A program made the position numbers and the translations under genes. Shown in pieces: positions 43,800 through 55,462 of a stretch of DNA of 64,000 nt (position 1 is its first letter; every line of letters starts with the position of its first letter). Origin of the DNA: Cyclaneusma minus (taxonomy: Eukaryota > Ascomycota > Leotiomycetes > Marthamycetales > Marthamycetaceae); assembly GCA_037179335.1 (NCBI GenBank), contig JAKZHN010000008.1, positions 1-64,000 on the forward strand. The letters run 5' to 3'. Under the pieces are notes generated by a model. That model had not been told where the DNA came from and made no database searches. It saw only the letters and a list, made by a program, of their open reading frames with translations.

Positions 43800-45866
43800 T
43801 TACTCCTCATCAACAACTTTCCCCCTCCTCCGATACCACTTCCCCTTCACCTTCGTGCCCACATTCCTAACCTGAATATCCAGCGTCTCACTCGTCCACA
43901 TCAACAGCCTGCTAAAAAAGAAAAGTCCCAAAAAGCTAATCGACATGATGACTGCAAACGCCACCCAGTATGTTTTGGCTGTATATATGCCAGCCAGATC
44001 GTCGATTTGGACACTGAAATAGGCGGTCATGAGAGAGACGGGGAGGAAGAGGACCGAGAGCTTGGCGAGGAGGGTGGCGGAGCGGGTTAGGCGCGCGGTG
44101 GCTTCGCTGTCTTTTTGTGCGTTGATGTTGAAGTACTTGTGGTGTGTTAGCAAGACGGCGTGCTAGCTGGTGGGTGGTGATGTGCAAGTTGAATGCCGCT
44201 AAATCATACAAGGGGGTGAAAAGGTGGAAAGCGTGTATAGATTTGAGGGAAAGGGGAGCAAAAGGGGGGAGGGAGACGCACAGTCGATACCAAAGCATCC
44301 TTCTCAGCCAAATACTCGGTCAACTCGCTCAGAACAAGCAGCCTGATGCGATCTCCTAGGCGCTCGAAGCGCTGTCTCGCAGAACGAGTCAACACCACAC
44401 CGCCGTTGCCGGCAGAGGTAATAGTAACTTCTGTCGAGTGATCGGACGTTTGGATATGCGGATCGGCCGATTTAAGAATCCTGTCGATGATGGAGTTATA
44501 GTTTTCATACAAATGCGACATGCCACGCATTTCGCGACCGATGATATGCAGCCGCGGAATGATTTCTATGTTGGGGGTTTGTTCGACATTTTTGGTCTGT
44601 GGTGATGGTGTCAGAATGTGACGGAGGACGTGGGGAATATCAGGTGGGGGAGAGGAAGGGGAGGCTACCATGTCGCTTAGGATTGCTGCGCTCTGGAGAA
44701 AGAAAGGGGTTGTTAGCGAGAGGATACATGGGGAATGGGGGAGGGATTTTTTGTACTAGATCATCGAGCCGTCGGTGGTAGGCGGCTATTAGGCCGTATG
44801 TAGAGCGCCAGTCGTCGAAGAGGTAGTAGAAGAGCATGCTTGCTCCTTCGACTCCGACGTTATCGTTGGGTTTGTCGATTATGAGCATTTGTCGTACTGA
44901 TTGCATGGATATGGGATCTGATCTGAGGTTTTTTGGTTGGGGTGATGAGGAGAGCTGGCTTAAGACGCTTAAGGTGTTACCTCGCATCGCTCTTGTTATT
45001 TCGGGGTTCTTGGATGGGCCAGGGTCTTCGTGGATGGAGATGACGGTTTCTGTGGAAAGTTAGTTTGTGGGAAAATCCAGATTGGATCAGGGATGGGAGA
45101 GAGAGGACATACGATCGTCACATATCACCAGCCATGAGAAGAGTCGTCTTTGGGAACGTTCCTGGGTGAAATCAACACCATCATGGGCAGATTTCGGGAG
45201 TTGATGCATCCAGTTGGCACCGATACACGTAACTACATCCCGTGAGTATCTTCCAAGCCTTCAAGACTAGCAGTCCAGAAACACTTACAATGATCCCCGA
45301 AATCAGTGCTCTGGTAGTTGACCATCTGATTTGCAATTGTGTAGTGTCCTATTTGATCCATCTTCCCATTATGATTATGGAATTTATGCAACACATTAGT
45401 ACCCAGCTCAATGTCATGTTTTGGGAACAACCGAGCCAGGAAGCGGTCTCGGTGACTATCAGCTGGATTGTCAAAAGGTTTCATGATTGGCTGCGAGCAG
45501 ATGACTTCCAGTAACCGAGGGGAGAACTTGTAGTGAGCACCTATGTGTCGGGTAAGGGCTTGTTGACAATGAGGCGCCCAGATATTTCTGTTGGTTTCAA
45601 AAATGAATTGTTAGCTCAAGTTTCAATGCAAGAGGGGAAAGCTCGTGGTAGGGCAGAACAGACATCCATCGGATTGGTTTCTCGGCGGATCTAGGCGCCC
45701 CGAACAATTCGCTAGTAGCTTCCTCGTTCAAGTCGAATGCTATACTGGCTTCGCCTTTACCAAAATCGACTATGAAATTATGAGTAGCCTCGTGTTCAGC
45801 CCGAGCCAGGGCTGCCGAATAAACGGCATCGTTGTCGAAATTTTCAAATCGACCTGGAGACAGCAT
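43800..45866 (-). CDS. CorA-like membrane protein lacking GMN (529 aa)
   Basis: Predicted join 45866..45664, 45587..45289, 45232..45113, 45049..44757, 44692..44669, 44596..44282, 44135..43800; six introns of 56-146 bp, all in phase. The N-terminal half has the fungal CorA-like pattern: PIRW|INIWAPH, HYKFSPRLLEVICS, YTIANQMVNYQSTDFGDH, TCIGANWMH, LFSWLVICDD, ETVISIHEDPGP-type. Long cytosolic helices follow and then two C-terminal helices (LSVLFLPVSLMTAYFSV; YWVAFAVIMSISFLGLFFF). Canonical CorA Mg channels carry Y-G-M-N after the first helix; here it reads YFSVQIDD, so Mg transport is doubtful. Exon 5 is only 24 bp. The exon 4 donor (GTACAA) is weak. A signal-like M-Y-L-F ORF just upstream is out of frame and not used. 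Confidence 0.82.
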
Positions 45867-46779
45867 GTTCAAGGAGCTGGAGATGCAACAGCTGAACAAA
45901 GGAAGAGGTACATGAAGACAAGCAACAGAGCACGATGACCGGGTATTATATTTCTTGTGGCATACTCGGGAATTAGAAGCAAACCATGTGCTTGAGACCT
46001 GCTCGGAGCACGAGATGCGGCTGTGAGACGGTGGGTTGCATGTCGCTAAGTTAAGCGCCGGCGCGTGATCGTTGAGACATCAAGTTTCGCCCCCAACTTG
46101 ACCGGAGACCGATCGTCACATGAGCATTGATGAGGACAACCACGCAATATAAAGACAGAGCCAAGTCCGGGAAGTGTGGAAGTAGGGAAATGACTTGCGG
46201 GTTTACTGATTGCGAAATGTCCCATGCGACAGCAGTATCTCGGAATCGACATCTGAGTTTGGCGTGGAAATTTATAAGCGACAAACAGTCGCGGTGACGG
46301 GTGAATGACGAAATACTTGACTCATGGTAAGTAAAAGAGATGAATCAGATGATCACGGCGAGCATACTACTTTCGCAGCGTAAGTAACAGAAATCGGAGT
46401 CCACTTCATGTTCACACCAGTGTCAAATGCCACCGCTTGGGTCATGTTACACAAGCCCCTTAGCCCCTATTCCCTACCATGGTACGACGACAACGCTTGG
46501 AACAGCTGCCACGTCTGCTCCCAAGGATGACGAAATGCGCAAGAAAAAAACGCAAAAAATGCAAAGAAAAAATACAAAAAGATTTCCCTGGGTATTTGAA
46601 GATAATGCGAAGGGCGGGATTGAACCCTAGCTTCAAAGGCGACAACCGCCTAACTCAAATGGAGGGGCAATTCCATCAGAGTCATTTTACTGTGAAGTTG
46701 AGATATAATTTCCAATTTCAATATATGATGTACCTGAGACCTGAAACTGAAGCGGCGGTACATACCTCGTGGGACGTTC
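45867..46779. other. Intergenic region with a possible stray subtelomeric monomer
   Basis: No supported gene. About 46540-46600 reads AAAAAATACAAAAAGATTTCC, and 46616-46627 GGGATTGAACCC, which on the minus strand is B-box-like (GGGTTCAATCCC). This order matches the monomer ends of the telomeric array, so it may be one dispersed copy. Weak. Confidence 0.35.
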
Positions 46780-48541
46780 TCAAAGTGTATACACAAAATC
46801 CGGCCTCCTATCACCCAACATCTCCACCTCCTCCTCACTCTTCCCCTCCACCCACCCATCTCTCTTCCCTTCAATCCTCGCCTTGTTCTCCCTCATCAGC
46901 ATCCACTCCATCAAGATCGTCCCTCCTAGCAGAAGAACAACCATATACCCGATGATGATCGCATGGCCAGTCCGATAGTACGGTGCATCAGTGTTCCTGT
47001 AGATATTGCTACTCACCACTCCATTCAAATTCCCCCACCCAATCATGAACCCCAGGGCCACACCCCTCTTGTAAACTCCCTCTACATTATTGCTCATCCA
47101 AGATATCGTATTGGGCAGAGTTGGATAAATCCCCAACGCCCCCAAAAACGTCCCCGCATATCTCACGCCGGCTGATTTCGATCCTAGCAGCATCGCAAAG
47201 CCCGCTATTCCTAAGAATGAAACGAGTATGTTGCAGAGACCGCGGCGGCGTGTTCGGTCGGCGATGAAGCCAATCATGACAGTCAGTATCGCAGCAGCAG
47301 CATACGGCGGCACACTCAAAAGCTGCGCCCTCGTACTCGTATATCCCAGCTCCTCAATGATGCTCGGGAGAAACAGCGAAAACGCATAGAGCGGCATATC
47401 CGCGCCCATGTAAATCACCATTCCAATCCACGTCTTGTAGTCTTTCACTGCGGCCCAGAAATACGACATTTTGAACGCTTCGTGCTCGGCGGAACTTTGT
47501 TTGTCGAGTTTGAGCCGACGAAGAACGCGGATGCGGTCGGTTGGGGAGAGAAAGGTCGCAAGGTCGGGGAAGTCGTAGACGGTCCAGAAGGAGACGAAGC
47601 CGAGAACTACGGTGAGGAGGCCTTCGAGGATAAATATCCAGCGCCACCCGGATTTTCCGGCTATACCGTCCATGTCGTTAATTGCTGCTGCGAGCAGGCC
47701 GCCAAAGGAACCGGCTATTGCCGCAGCGGAGAAGAAGATCGCCTGAATGTGTGCGTTAGTAAATCCGGGTAGCCCTCCGGGAGGAAATGGCATAGTAGTC
47801 GGAACTTACAGCTCGGACACCGAATTCTGAGCGCCGGTACCAGCAGGACAGATAATAGTTCACACCGGGGAAGAATCCAGCTTCAGCCATGCCGAGGAAC
47901 CAGCGAGCGGCCATCAGACCGGACCAGTTAGTCACGAAGCCCGTAAATGTCATTGTGATACCCCAGATGACCCTATCTCCATGTCAGCGGGACCGAGGTA
48001 AGGCCAAACAGCTTTCCACATACATGATACTGGGAATGAAGATTGATGGACGAAAGCGCTTGAGCATCACGTTTGTGATGGGCTCGAAGATGCCATATGA
48101 AACGAAGAAAAGCGAGAGCGCTGCAGCGTATTGACCGGACGTCAGATGGAGATCAGTTTGCAAGCCGTCGATTTTGGCATTTCCAACGTTCGTCCGGTCG
48201 AGGAAGCAGAGGAGATAGAGGAGGCAGAGCTAAGAAGTCTGGTTAGATGTTCGTAGTTCGTCTGGTGCGTTCAAATGAAGTACTTGCCCATGGAATCAGT
48301 CTCAAATCGAGTTTCCAGAGTAGCTTGCGATCCTGGCTACCTTGTTAAGCTGAATCTCGGTGATACGACAGGAAAGGCTGTAAGACATTCTTACAATGGC
48401 GGCTTTTTCCTCTTCGCTGAGCCCAGCATCTGGATCAGGTGGGAGTTCACCAAAGCTTGCGTCTTCGGCATGCTGTGCCCCAACCACCTTCTCGTCATCA
48501 CTTCTGTCGCTGCCATCGACAGGAGACTCTCTGAAAGCCAT
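46780..48541 (-). CDS. MFS transporter, anion:cation symporter (Dal5/vitamin) family (507 aa)
   Basis: Predicted join 48541..48395, 48332..48288, 48229..48024, 47972..47810, 47742..46780; introns 62, 58, 51 and 67 bp, all in phase. The family signatures run in order: EEEKAAI|DRKLLWKLDLRLIPW|LCLLYLLCFLDRTNVGNAKI, then FRPSIFIPSIM|VIWGITMTF, AARWFLGMAEAGFFPGVNYY, LSCWYRRSEFGVR, AIFFSAAAIAGSFGGLLAAA. Twelve membrane segments expected; the C-terminal half is in the last exon. Proton symport of an organic anion or vitamin is typical of the family (allantoate, nicotinate, biotin, pantothenate); the substrate is not readable. The second exon is 45 bp, and its donor is GC (GG|GCAAGT): no in-phase GT was found there. 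Confidence 0.9.
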
Positions 48542-49438
48542 GTCACAGATGGATTGTCAAGGGTCGGACTTCAGGTCTCAAGAGCACATAGAATACGTGT
48601 GTGTAGAATATTTTCAATGGAAAACTAGAGTGAAGAGCAGAAACGGTGAAGGGCAGAAACCGAGGATGTCGGAAGAACAGAAGCAAAAGGACGTCACAAA
48701 CCTACGACAAAGTGCTGCCACAATAGATAAAGGCCGAACTCTATCTTGATTTGTCTGGACGCCTGAAGGTACCTTTGTACCACATGGGCTTTCTCCAGAT
48801 TCCCCAGATTCCTCCAGGATCTACCCCGCATGGACAAGTAGATGTCGTTGAAGGCTCGGGAACCAATGAGGAGGGTCACTTATCTGCGCCTATCCACAGC
48901 CATCCTCCCACTGGAAGGTGACAGCTGAACCCGGGTACGAGTATGTCATGGCTTGGAAGTGTACCAGTCGGCGGAGATTAGCGTGAGGTGCGTCGTACGG
49001 GAAGTGCGGTGTGATGTTGTTTGAGGAGCAGTCTCCAGGCGAAGACAGACGTGCCGGCGATATCGGATTTTGTGGTGTCGATATGGTGAATGCACAAATT
49101 GTGCAATATTTGTGCATCGCGTCATCCCATCCTGCGATTGGCTGGTCCGTGCAGCTAGCGCCCGCTCATTGGCCAGCGTCGGGGCTGAGAACTTTATGCT
49201 TTCGAGGTCCTCAACCATATCATCAGCATCGTCAACCCGTCAGCCGCTAGAAAACGGGTCAAGAAGCGGCTGACTCCGTGCTGCCGTCTGACGCTGTGGG
49301 TCGGGAGGAGGCCTTGTAAATCACGAAATGTGGTTCCTTCTAGCGCCGATATATAAAAGACTCTTCTCAACATGGCGGGTCTTTCGGAACGTGTTCCAGC
49401 TTCTGTCTGGACGGACGATGTTCAACACAGCAAGCACA
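48542..49438. promoter_or_regulatory. Shared divergent promoter region, MFS / FMO-DUF6314
   Basis: About 900 bp between two divergent start codons. No ORF with protein character. The arrangement would allow co-regulation of the transporter and the monooxygenase; I name no factor site. Confidence 0.5.
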
Positions 49439-51949
49439 ATGCCGAAACGAGTCTGTGTCGTCGGCAAGTATCTCTTCAAGAACTTCAAAAAATACTTCAA
49501 GAAAACTTCGCTGACAATGTGAAGGTGCTGGCCCGTCTGGCATTGTGGCTGCGAAAGCTTTGATGCATGATTTCCCCAAAGGTGTCTTCGAGGTTACTGT
49601 CTTTGAGAAGTCGGATAACATTGGGGGACTATGGCCTCTTTCCAAAACAGACTCCAGCCGGATCAATCCTCTGATGAGAACGAACCTAAGTCATCACACC
49701 GTCGCTTTCAGTGATCAAGCATGGCCGGAATCATCGCCTACTTTCCCTCAAGCCTGGCAGGTCGGACAGTATCTGAAAAGATATGTTGACAGCTACCCTG
49801 ACTTGAACATTCGGACTGGATGCAATGTTGTCAACGCCAAGAGGTCGCCTGGAGGACTCCTCTCTGATGAGAAGTGGACAGTCGAGGTTCAAATGAAAGG
49901 GGCGGCTCATACCAATGGCACTGTGAATGGCCACTCTGAATCAGCATCAAGTCCAACCCCTACTTTGACAAACGGTGCTCACTCTCTGGAAGCCACTGGA
50001 ACCGAGACACACATCTTCGATCATCTGATAGTAGCCTCCGGATTCTTCGGAACACCAAAAATTCCAGAAGACTTGCCCGGAATCGAGAAATTAAAGCAGT
50101 CAGGGGTTGCAGTCATCCACAGCCTCAACTTCCACAGTATCTCAGATGTTCTTGGCAACTCCCAAACTGGAGACAAGATTCTGGTTCTAGGTGGTCAGAT
50201 GTCTGGAGCTGAAGTAGCGGCTTCGATTGCTATGCAACTGTCTTCGGATGTCCATTCGCCAGAAGGACCTAAAATCAAAGACTCTGAAAAGTATACTGTC
50301 CATCACGTGATCAAGCGGCCATTCTGGGTTCTTCCTTCTCACTTGCCGGTTACCCCGACCATTGAAGAGGAGGGAGATGAAGGTTCTCCTGTCGAGGTAT
50401 GCGTCAATATCTTTTCAATTGGTGTTTTACTTCCCGATCCTCCCATCTATGTCATCCATGTTATCCATCTCACATTCTCAATCCAAACATCGCTGATTTG
50501 ATGTAGGTCGTCAACCCAGCACCAACTTTCTTACCGCTTGATCTCAGCATGTATGAATTGTCGAAACGTCCACCAGGAGAACTATGGAATCAGTCTGGTC
50601 ACATCAGCGAGAGCGCCGCTCAAGCCATCAACAATTACATGCAAAGGACCATAGGATCAGATCAAAGCAATATCCCGCACGGGGAGGGTCTTGCCGTTAC
50701 CGGCCCAGTACGCAACGATGCTCCCCGCGTGGCAATCACAGACAGCTACACCGAATTTGTACGCTCTGGGATGATCACCGTCCACACTGGTACGATCAAC
50801 GCATACTCGAGCGAGGATGAAGAAATCTCAGCTTCAAACAAAGTCGCGTTATCGGACGGCTCTGTGATTGATAATGTCGCCGCGATCGTCTTCGCAACTG
50901 GCTACGATGCCCGCGGTGCCCTCGCTTACCTCGACAACCCAACTCTGTCATCCCTCGACTACGATCCCAACTGCTCTACCTTACCCCTAAACCTGTCTTT
51001 CCACTCAACCCACAATCCCGCCATCACCTCCCTCGGCTTTGTCGGTTTCTACCGTGGTCCCTACTGGGGCATCATGGAAAACCAAGCCCGCTTTCTCGGC
51101 CAGCTCTGGTCATCCTCCTCGCCCGCAGACACGTCTCTCATTCCCCCACCTTCAGCCGCCAACGACACTCCCGCCCTCCGCAAACTCTTCTACTCCGACA
51201 GAAACCACCTCGCTCAATTCCCCATGGGCGATTACATCTACCACATGGAATCCCTTGCAGATTCTCTAAAAATCGGCTCCCTGAACGGTCTCTGCCCCTT
51301 CAGATCACGTGATGGTCCCGTGATTCCAGCTCGCTATCTGCCCGCTTCCGCATCAGCGCAAAGCAAAGAGCAGAGCGCCGCAGCCATCTCCCACGTTGAG
51401 AAGCTACTGAAGCAATCAGCCTCGGAACACCGCTTTGTCGCACGCGCCATCTTCCACGGTCTGCAAGGAGTGTGGAAACTACGCCGATCCATAGACAGCA
51501 AGATTGCCACCTTCCCATCTGGCACGTTCAACGGAACAGCCAATTTTTGGCCTCGAGAACCAACATCTCCCGAGTTTGACTCCGAACTCTTGTATCACGA
51601 AGAAGGCGAATTCATCGCCGACAATGGCCTACGCATGCGCGCAAACAGGGGATATGCATATCGCTACACCGAAGCAACCGACACTTTGAGTGCATGGTTC
51701 GTAAAGCAAGCAGAACCAAAAGTCGTAGACTATTTGTTTCACGACATCGAATTGTTAGAGCCGCAAGAGGATCGATGGGGTCGGAAAGGAGGATGGCGGG
51801 GGCGGGCGATTCATCCTTGCGTGAAGGATATTTATGAGGTTGAGTATGAGTTCTTTTTTAGGGGGGCGGGACTGCATAGGTGGACGCTGGCTTATGATGT
51901 GAAGGGGCCGGCGAAGGATTATCGGATTGTTAATGAGTATGTGAGGTAG
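49439..51949 (+). CDS. Flavin-containing monooxygenase fused to DUF6314 domain (779 aa)
   Basis: Predicted join 49439..49463, 49525..50396, 50507..51949; introns 61 and 110 bp. Exon 1 is 25 bp and ends in a GC donor (G|GCAAGT); the join gives MPKRVCVVGAGPSGIVAAKA, the FAD-binding GxGxxG, which confirms it. FMO features: EKSDNIGGLWP, NADPH-site-like VLGGQMSGAEVA, and the late FMO ATG-type motif FATGYDARG. Hence NADPH- and O2-dependent oxygenation of a nucleophilic N or S centre, probably soluble or ER-bound. From about residue 600 a separate domain starts (FHGLQGVWKLRRSIDSK, FNGTANFW, LYHEEGEFIADNGLRM, YAYRYTEATDTLSAWFVK), matching DUF6314, a lipocalin-like family of unknown role. An Ala/Ser-rich linker of about 40 residues joins them. 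Confidence 0.9.
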
Positions 51950-52089
51950 GCGTGGTGGTAATTATCGGCGCTGAATCGAGAAACGGTTTGAGCTTGCGAG
52001 TCGTGAGCCGAAGAACAAGAGGATGAACCGTGGTGAATAGAGGGTGAGAATGGTTGAGAAGCAATTTAAGTGCTTCGGCTCACTTCATG

Positions 52090-52455
52090 TCATTGGGTGA
52101 TCTTGCCGTCGCGGTTGATGGTCAACACGTGAGAGGGACTGGCGGTGTCGGCGAGAACGATAAAGTCCTTGAGGGGAGAGAAGATGCCAATCTCATCTGG
52201 GCATGACTCGAGGTATGGATCAGGGTCGCCCTCAAGATCAAACATGAAGTGGTAGGCGATTTGGATCAGGGTCCAGCGAGAGGCATATCCGTAAAGATCC
52301 CACAAGGAGGCCCAAGTATCATCCGTGTCAGGGATCAACGGGAAGCGTGCGGAGATGGAGCCGTGGAGCTGGAGAAGGGCGAGAATGTAGAGCGCTGCCT
52401 CCAAAGTTTCTGGCCACTCATCACTGCGATCGATGCAAGCCTTACAAATCATCAT
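52090..52455 (-). pseudogene. Fragment C: truncated C-terminal domain of the coiled-coil family
   Basis: Reads DEWPETLEAALYILALLQLH, ARFPLIPDTDDTWASLWDLY, YASRWTLIQIAYHFMFDLEG, CPDEIGIFSPLKDFIVLADT, then SPSHVLTINRDGKI and a quick stop. It aligns throughout with the gene A C-terminal domain but starts abruptly inside gene A's last codons (no promoter, no coil) and stops at the point where the family should continue with LMPxSSFxxxYDxGGEA. The missing end is found at 58545-58818 on the other strand. Confidence 0.75.
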
Positions 52456-54566
52456 CTACTTCTAGGATCTCATACTCCGGAGCCACCCATTCCTCAAAGA
52501 ATTCCTCTGCAGGAGAACTCTTCTCCATGGCCCAGTTGGCCGTCACGCCAGCACAATTCAAGCTGCACATCGCCTCACCCCCTTTATCGTATCTAACCAT
52601 AAACGAAGTCACGGGCATTAGCAATACGGTCGGGGAGGTGCGGTCGATCGTTAGAACATGAGTGGGAGTGGCGAGATCGACAAAAATGATAAAGCGGTTC
52701 AGAGGAATAAAGAGTCCCATATCTTCTGGGCATGTCCGGAGGAAAGCGTCGACAGTGCCGTCATCTTCGTAGTCCAGTTCGAACACAAAGGTATAAGCAA
52801 TTCGGACAAGTTCCCAGCGAGAGGCGTGTTGGTAGTGTTCCCACAATAAGTCCCAACTGTCATGTGAATCGGGAATAAGGGGGAACCGTGCAGCGAAAGC
52901 AGCCGATAGCTGGACAAGAGCCAAGATATAGAACGCTGACTCGACTGAGTCTGGCCACTCATTCATATGAGTGATACAAGCTCTGATGCCGTCAAAGACC
53001 AGAGGAACACAGGCCAGCGTCGTTGCGCGTCTGGCGGTGTTGGCAAGAAGGTTCGCGAGGAACAGAAGTTTCGGGGCCGGCAAGGGAGAATCGCAGGCTA
53101 GGGCGTGGAATTGGAGTGCGGTAGTAAGAAGTTGATTGCCGATAGTGGTGCTGCGCTCGATGTCCGGGAGGTAAACAGTCCAGGCGGAGAAGGGGATATT
53201 CCCAAGTTCTGTCTCGAGCTGTACATCACCAAGCGCGTCCACAATCCTCTCGTGAGTCTCAGGGGCTAGCGTCCAGGGGCGGGTCAGATGGACCATGATC
53301 GCGTTTTTGTACTCAATCGTATCCTTGTAGCCCTGGATCTTGTTTGCCACCTCATCTTTCTCCCTGTCCGCCCTCTCAGAAGCACGCTGGTCTTGCTCCG
53401 CGCTCTCATCCAGCCTCTGATCCAGCCTCGCGATCTGGCCGCGCATGTTCCCAATGGTCACAAGCCCCTCGTCCCTCTCAGCAACGGCCTCGTCCCTTGC
53501 AGTGACGGCCTCATCATGCTTCCTCTGTAACTCCTGCAGTTCCTGGGCCTTGCGGGAGAGGGATTCGTTGAGGCGGTGGATGGCGGCTTCGTGTTGCTCT
53601 CCGGCCAAGGTAAGTGAGGAGTTGGCGGCGTCGAGGGCTGCTTGGTGATCTGATGCCTGCTTCTGGTGGTCGATGTTGAGCTGCTCGTGCCTTTTCTCCA
53701 AATCTCCATAAAGATCTGCCAAGTCGTTCCAGGCACTCATGGTATCGCCGAGTTCGGCTTTACGAGACTTCGACTTGTGTCTCACGGCGTCTAGCTCGTC
53801 ATGATACTCTTGTTGTTCCACCGCATGCTCCCAGACAAGACGCCCATATACACTGGCCTCTTCAGTCTTTTCAGCCAGCCGACGCTTCAAATCCTTATTC
53901 TCTGCCTCCCTGCCCCGAAGTTCATTGCCGATCCGGATTGTCGCAAGCACTTCCTTCACTGACGCGTTCTCCAGCTTGTTGATCTGTGTGAATCAGCATC
54001 ATGATCATCAGAGTGAGACAGTTGTCTTACCTCTCGTCCTTGATCATCATTCACAGATATCAATCTCGTAGCCTCCCCTTCAAGTTCTGCCACCCTCCCA
54101 ACCTCCCCTCCGCCCCCCGCACTTTCGCAGCCACTGTCGCATTGAAAGCATCAATGTCGTCCGGAACAAGATCATTCAAGTCCCAGGCTTCCGAAATTGA
54201 ACTGAGCTTCGCAAAAGCATGCAATGCCGCCATACGCGGCAGATTACCCGTCATCCTGCATCGCTCACGGCCGTCTTCAACAGCAGCCGTCAGCCGTTCA
54301 ATCTCCATATCTAACGTGCGCATTTCCTCCCTTTCGGTGCCATCAGGAAACTTCGCCCCATCCAATTTCATCTTAGCCACAAACTTGTTCGTGTCTTTCC
54401 CGATATTCATCAACCGCCGGCTCTCTTCAACATTGGCTTGCATCGCCACCCATTCCTCATCGACCCGGTCTTTCTCCCTAGCCATAGCCGTCATCGCGCT
54501 GAGTTTCAATCTGGCGATATCAGCCCTTGTCTGGACTCGCACCACACTCGCTTGGGATGATGCCAT
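52442..54566 (-). CDS. Gene A: coiled-coil protein with novel C-terminal domain (apparent frameshift)
   Basis: Exon 1 54566..54031 (ATG, MASSQASVVRVQTRADIARL) and exon 2 53983..52442, intron 47 bp. The exon 1 frame entering from the ATG is open to about 54115 (FNATVAAKVRGAEG); the frame leaving at the splice site is open from about 54113 (GEVGRVAELEGEATRLISVN). They differ by one base and meet in a G-rich run (GTGCGGGGGGCGGAGGGG). So either a homopolymer assembly error or a real 1-nt frameshift. Coil from about residue 10 to 380, then the family domain: FSAWTVYLPDIERS, ALQFHALACDSPLP, CVPLVFDGIRACI, EWPDSVESAFYILALVQL, ARFPLIPDSHDSW, RWELVRIAYTFVFEL, CPEDMGLFIPLNRFIIFVDL, THVLTIDR, EEFFEEWVAPEYEI. 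No signal peptide, no membrane helix. I recognise no named family. Confidence 0.7.
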
Positions 54567-55462
54567 CGTGGATGATTGATGCGCCGGGAACGGTAGGTTC
54601 GGGATTATGGACAAGATGTTCAAAATCAGTGTCGCTTTCGGGATTCGAGCATGAGAGGGGTTCGTTCCGAGAATGGCAGATCGGCAGAGATGCTTGCGAG
54701 GTTCGTAAATCGAGAGAGGTATTTCGGGGATTGGCGGATTCGAGTTCGGAATTCTCGAAGCGTTGTGGCAGAGAGCGGTCAAGGAAAGCGATTTTGGTGG
54801 AATTATTGTTTGTTGTGTTGCTCCTTCCTGACCTCTTTCCTTCCTTTCTCAAAAACAGACCTTGTGTAATTTGACGCAAAAACACCCCGAAGGATTGAAG
54901 GGAGACCCTGTTAGTGCAAGGCTGTTAAGAGAAAGGCGAGAACAGCTCGTCGTCCAATGAAATCCGGACCTACGTCTTCCAGTTATTTGGGTTTTTCCTA
55001 GTTCTTTAAATTTTCCTCAATCACTTTGATTTCCCCCGATTTCTTTAATTTCTCCAATTCCTTTGAATTTTCCCGGTTCCTCTGATTTCTCCCGGTTACT
55101 TAGAATTTTGCCAATTTCTTGGATTTCTCCCAATTTCCTAGATTTCTCCCAATCCTTTGAATTTGTCCCAGTTCCTTGTCTTTCTCCCGACCCCTTGGTC
55201 TTCGATTTCTCTCAATTAATTGATTTTTGGCCTATTAGTTTAGGCTTTCTCCTGAATCATCTGGATCTCTTCTTTGTCACGATTGTAGACCGTTGTAGCC
55301 GCATGCTAAAGATCTGCCAGCCTCTGTCAACGCCGTCAAAGATTTAAACTCTATCCTACTTCTGGCCTGCAGCCGCTCTCATCCGACGATTGTTCAACCC
55401 ATCATCGCCACCCCGCTGTCTCGATTCCCTCCCTCATCTCCTCCCCCCTCTCGATCTCCACC
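54567..55462. promoter_or_regulatory. Intergenic region between divergent genes A and B
   Basis: About 900 bp between the two divergent family members. About 54960-55260 is a minisatellite (listed separately). Short ORFs only. Confidence 0.55.
54960..55262 (+). repeat. ~19 bp minisatellite, TTTCTCCCAATTTCCTAGA-like
   Basis: About 15 degenerate units of 18-20 bp with the core TTTCTCCCxxTTxCTTxGA. It is the largest array of the minisatellite type also seen at 2.76, 15.6, 26.2 and 58.4 kb, though this copy is more pyrimidine-rich. Confidence 0.75.

Noticed and set aside
45885..45930. Signal-peptide-like ORF just upstream of the CorA-like gene (MYLFLCSAV)
   Set aside because: It is out of frame with the CorA-like exon and ends in a stop after a few codons.
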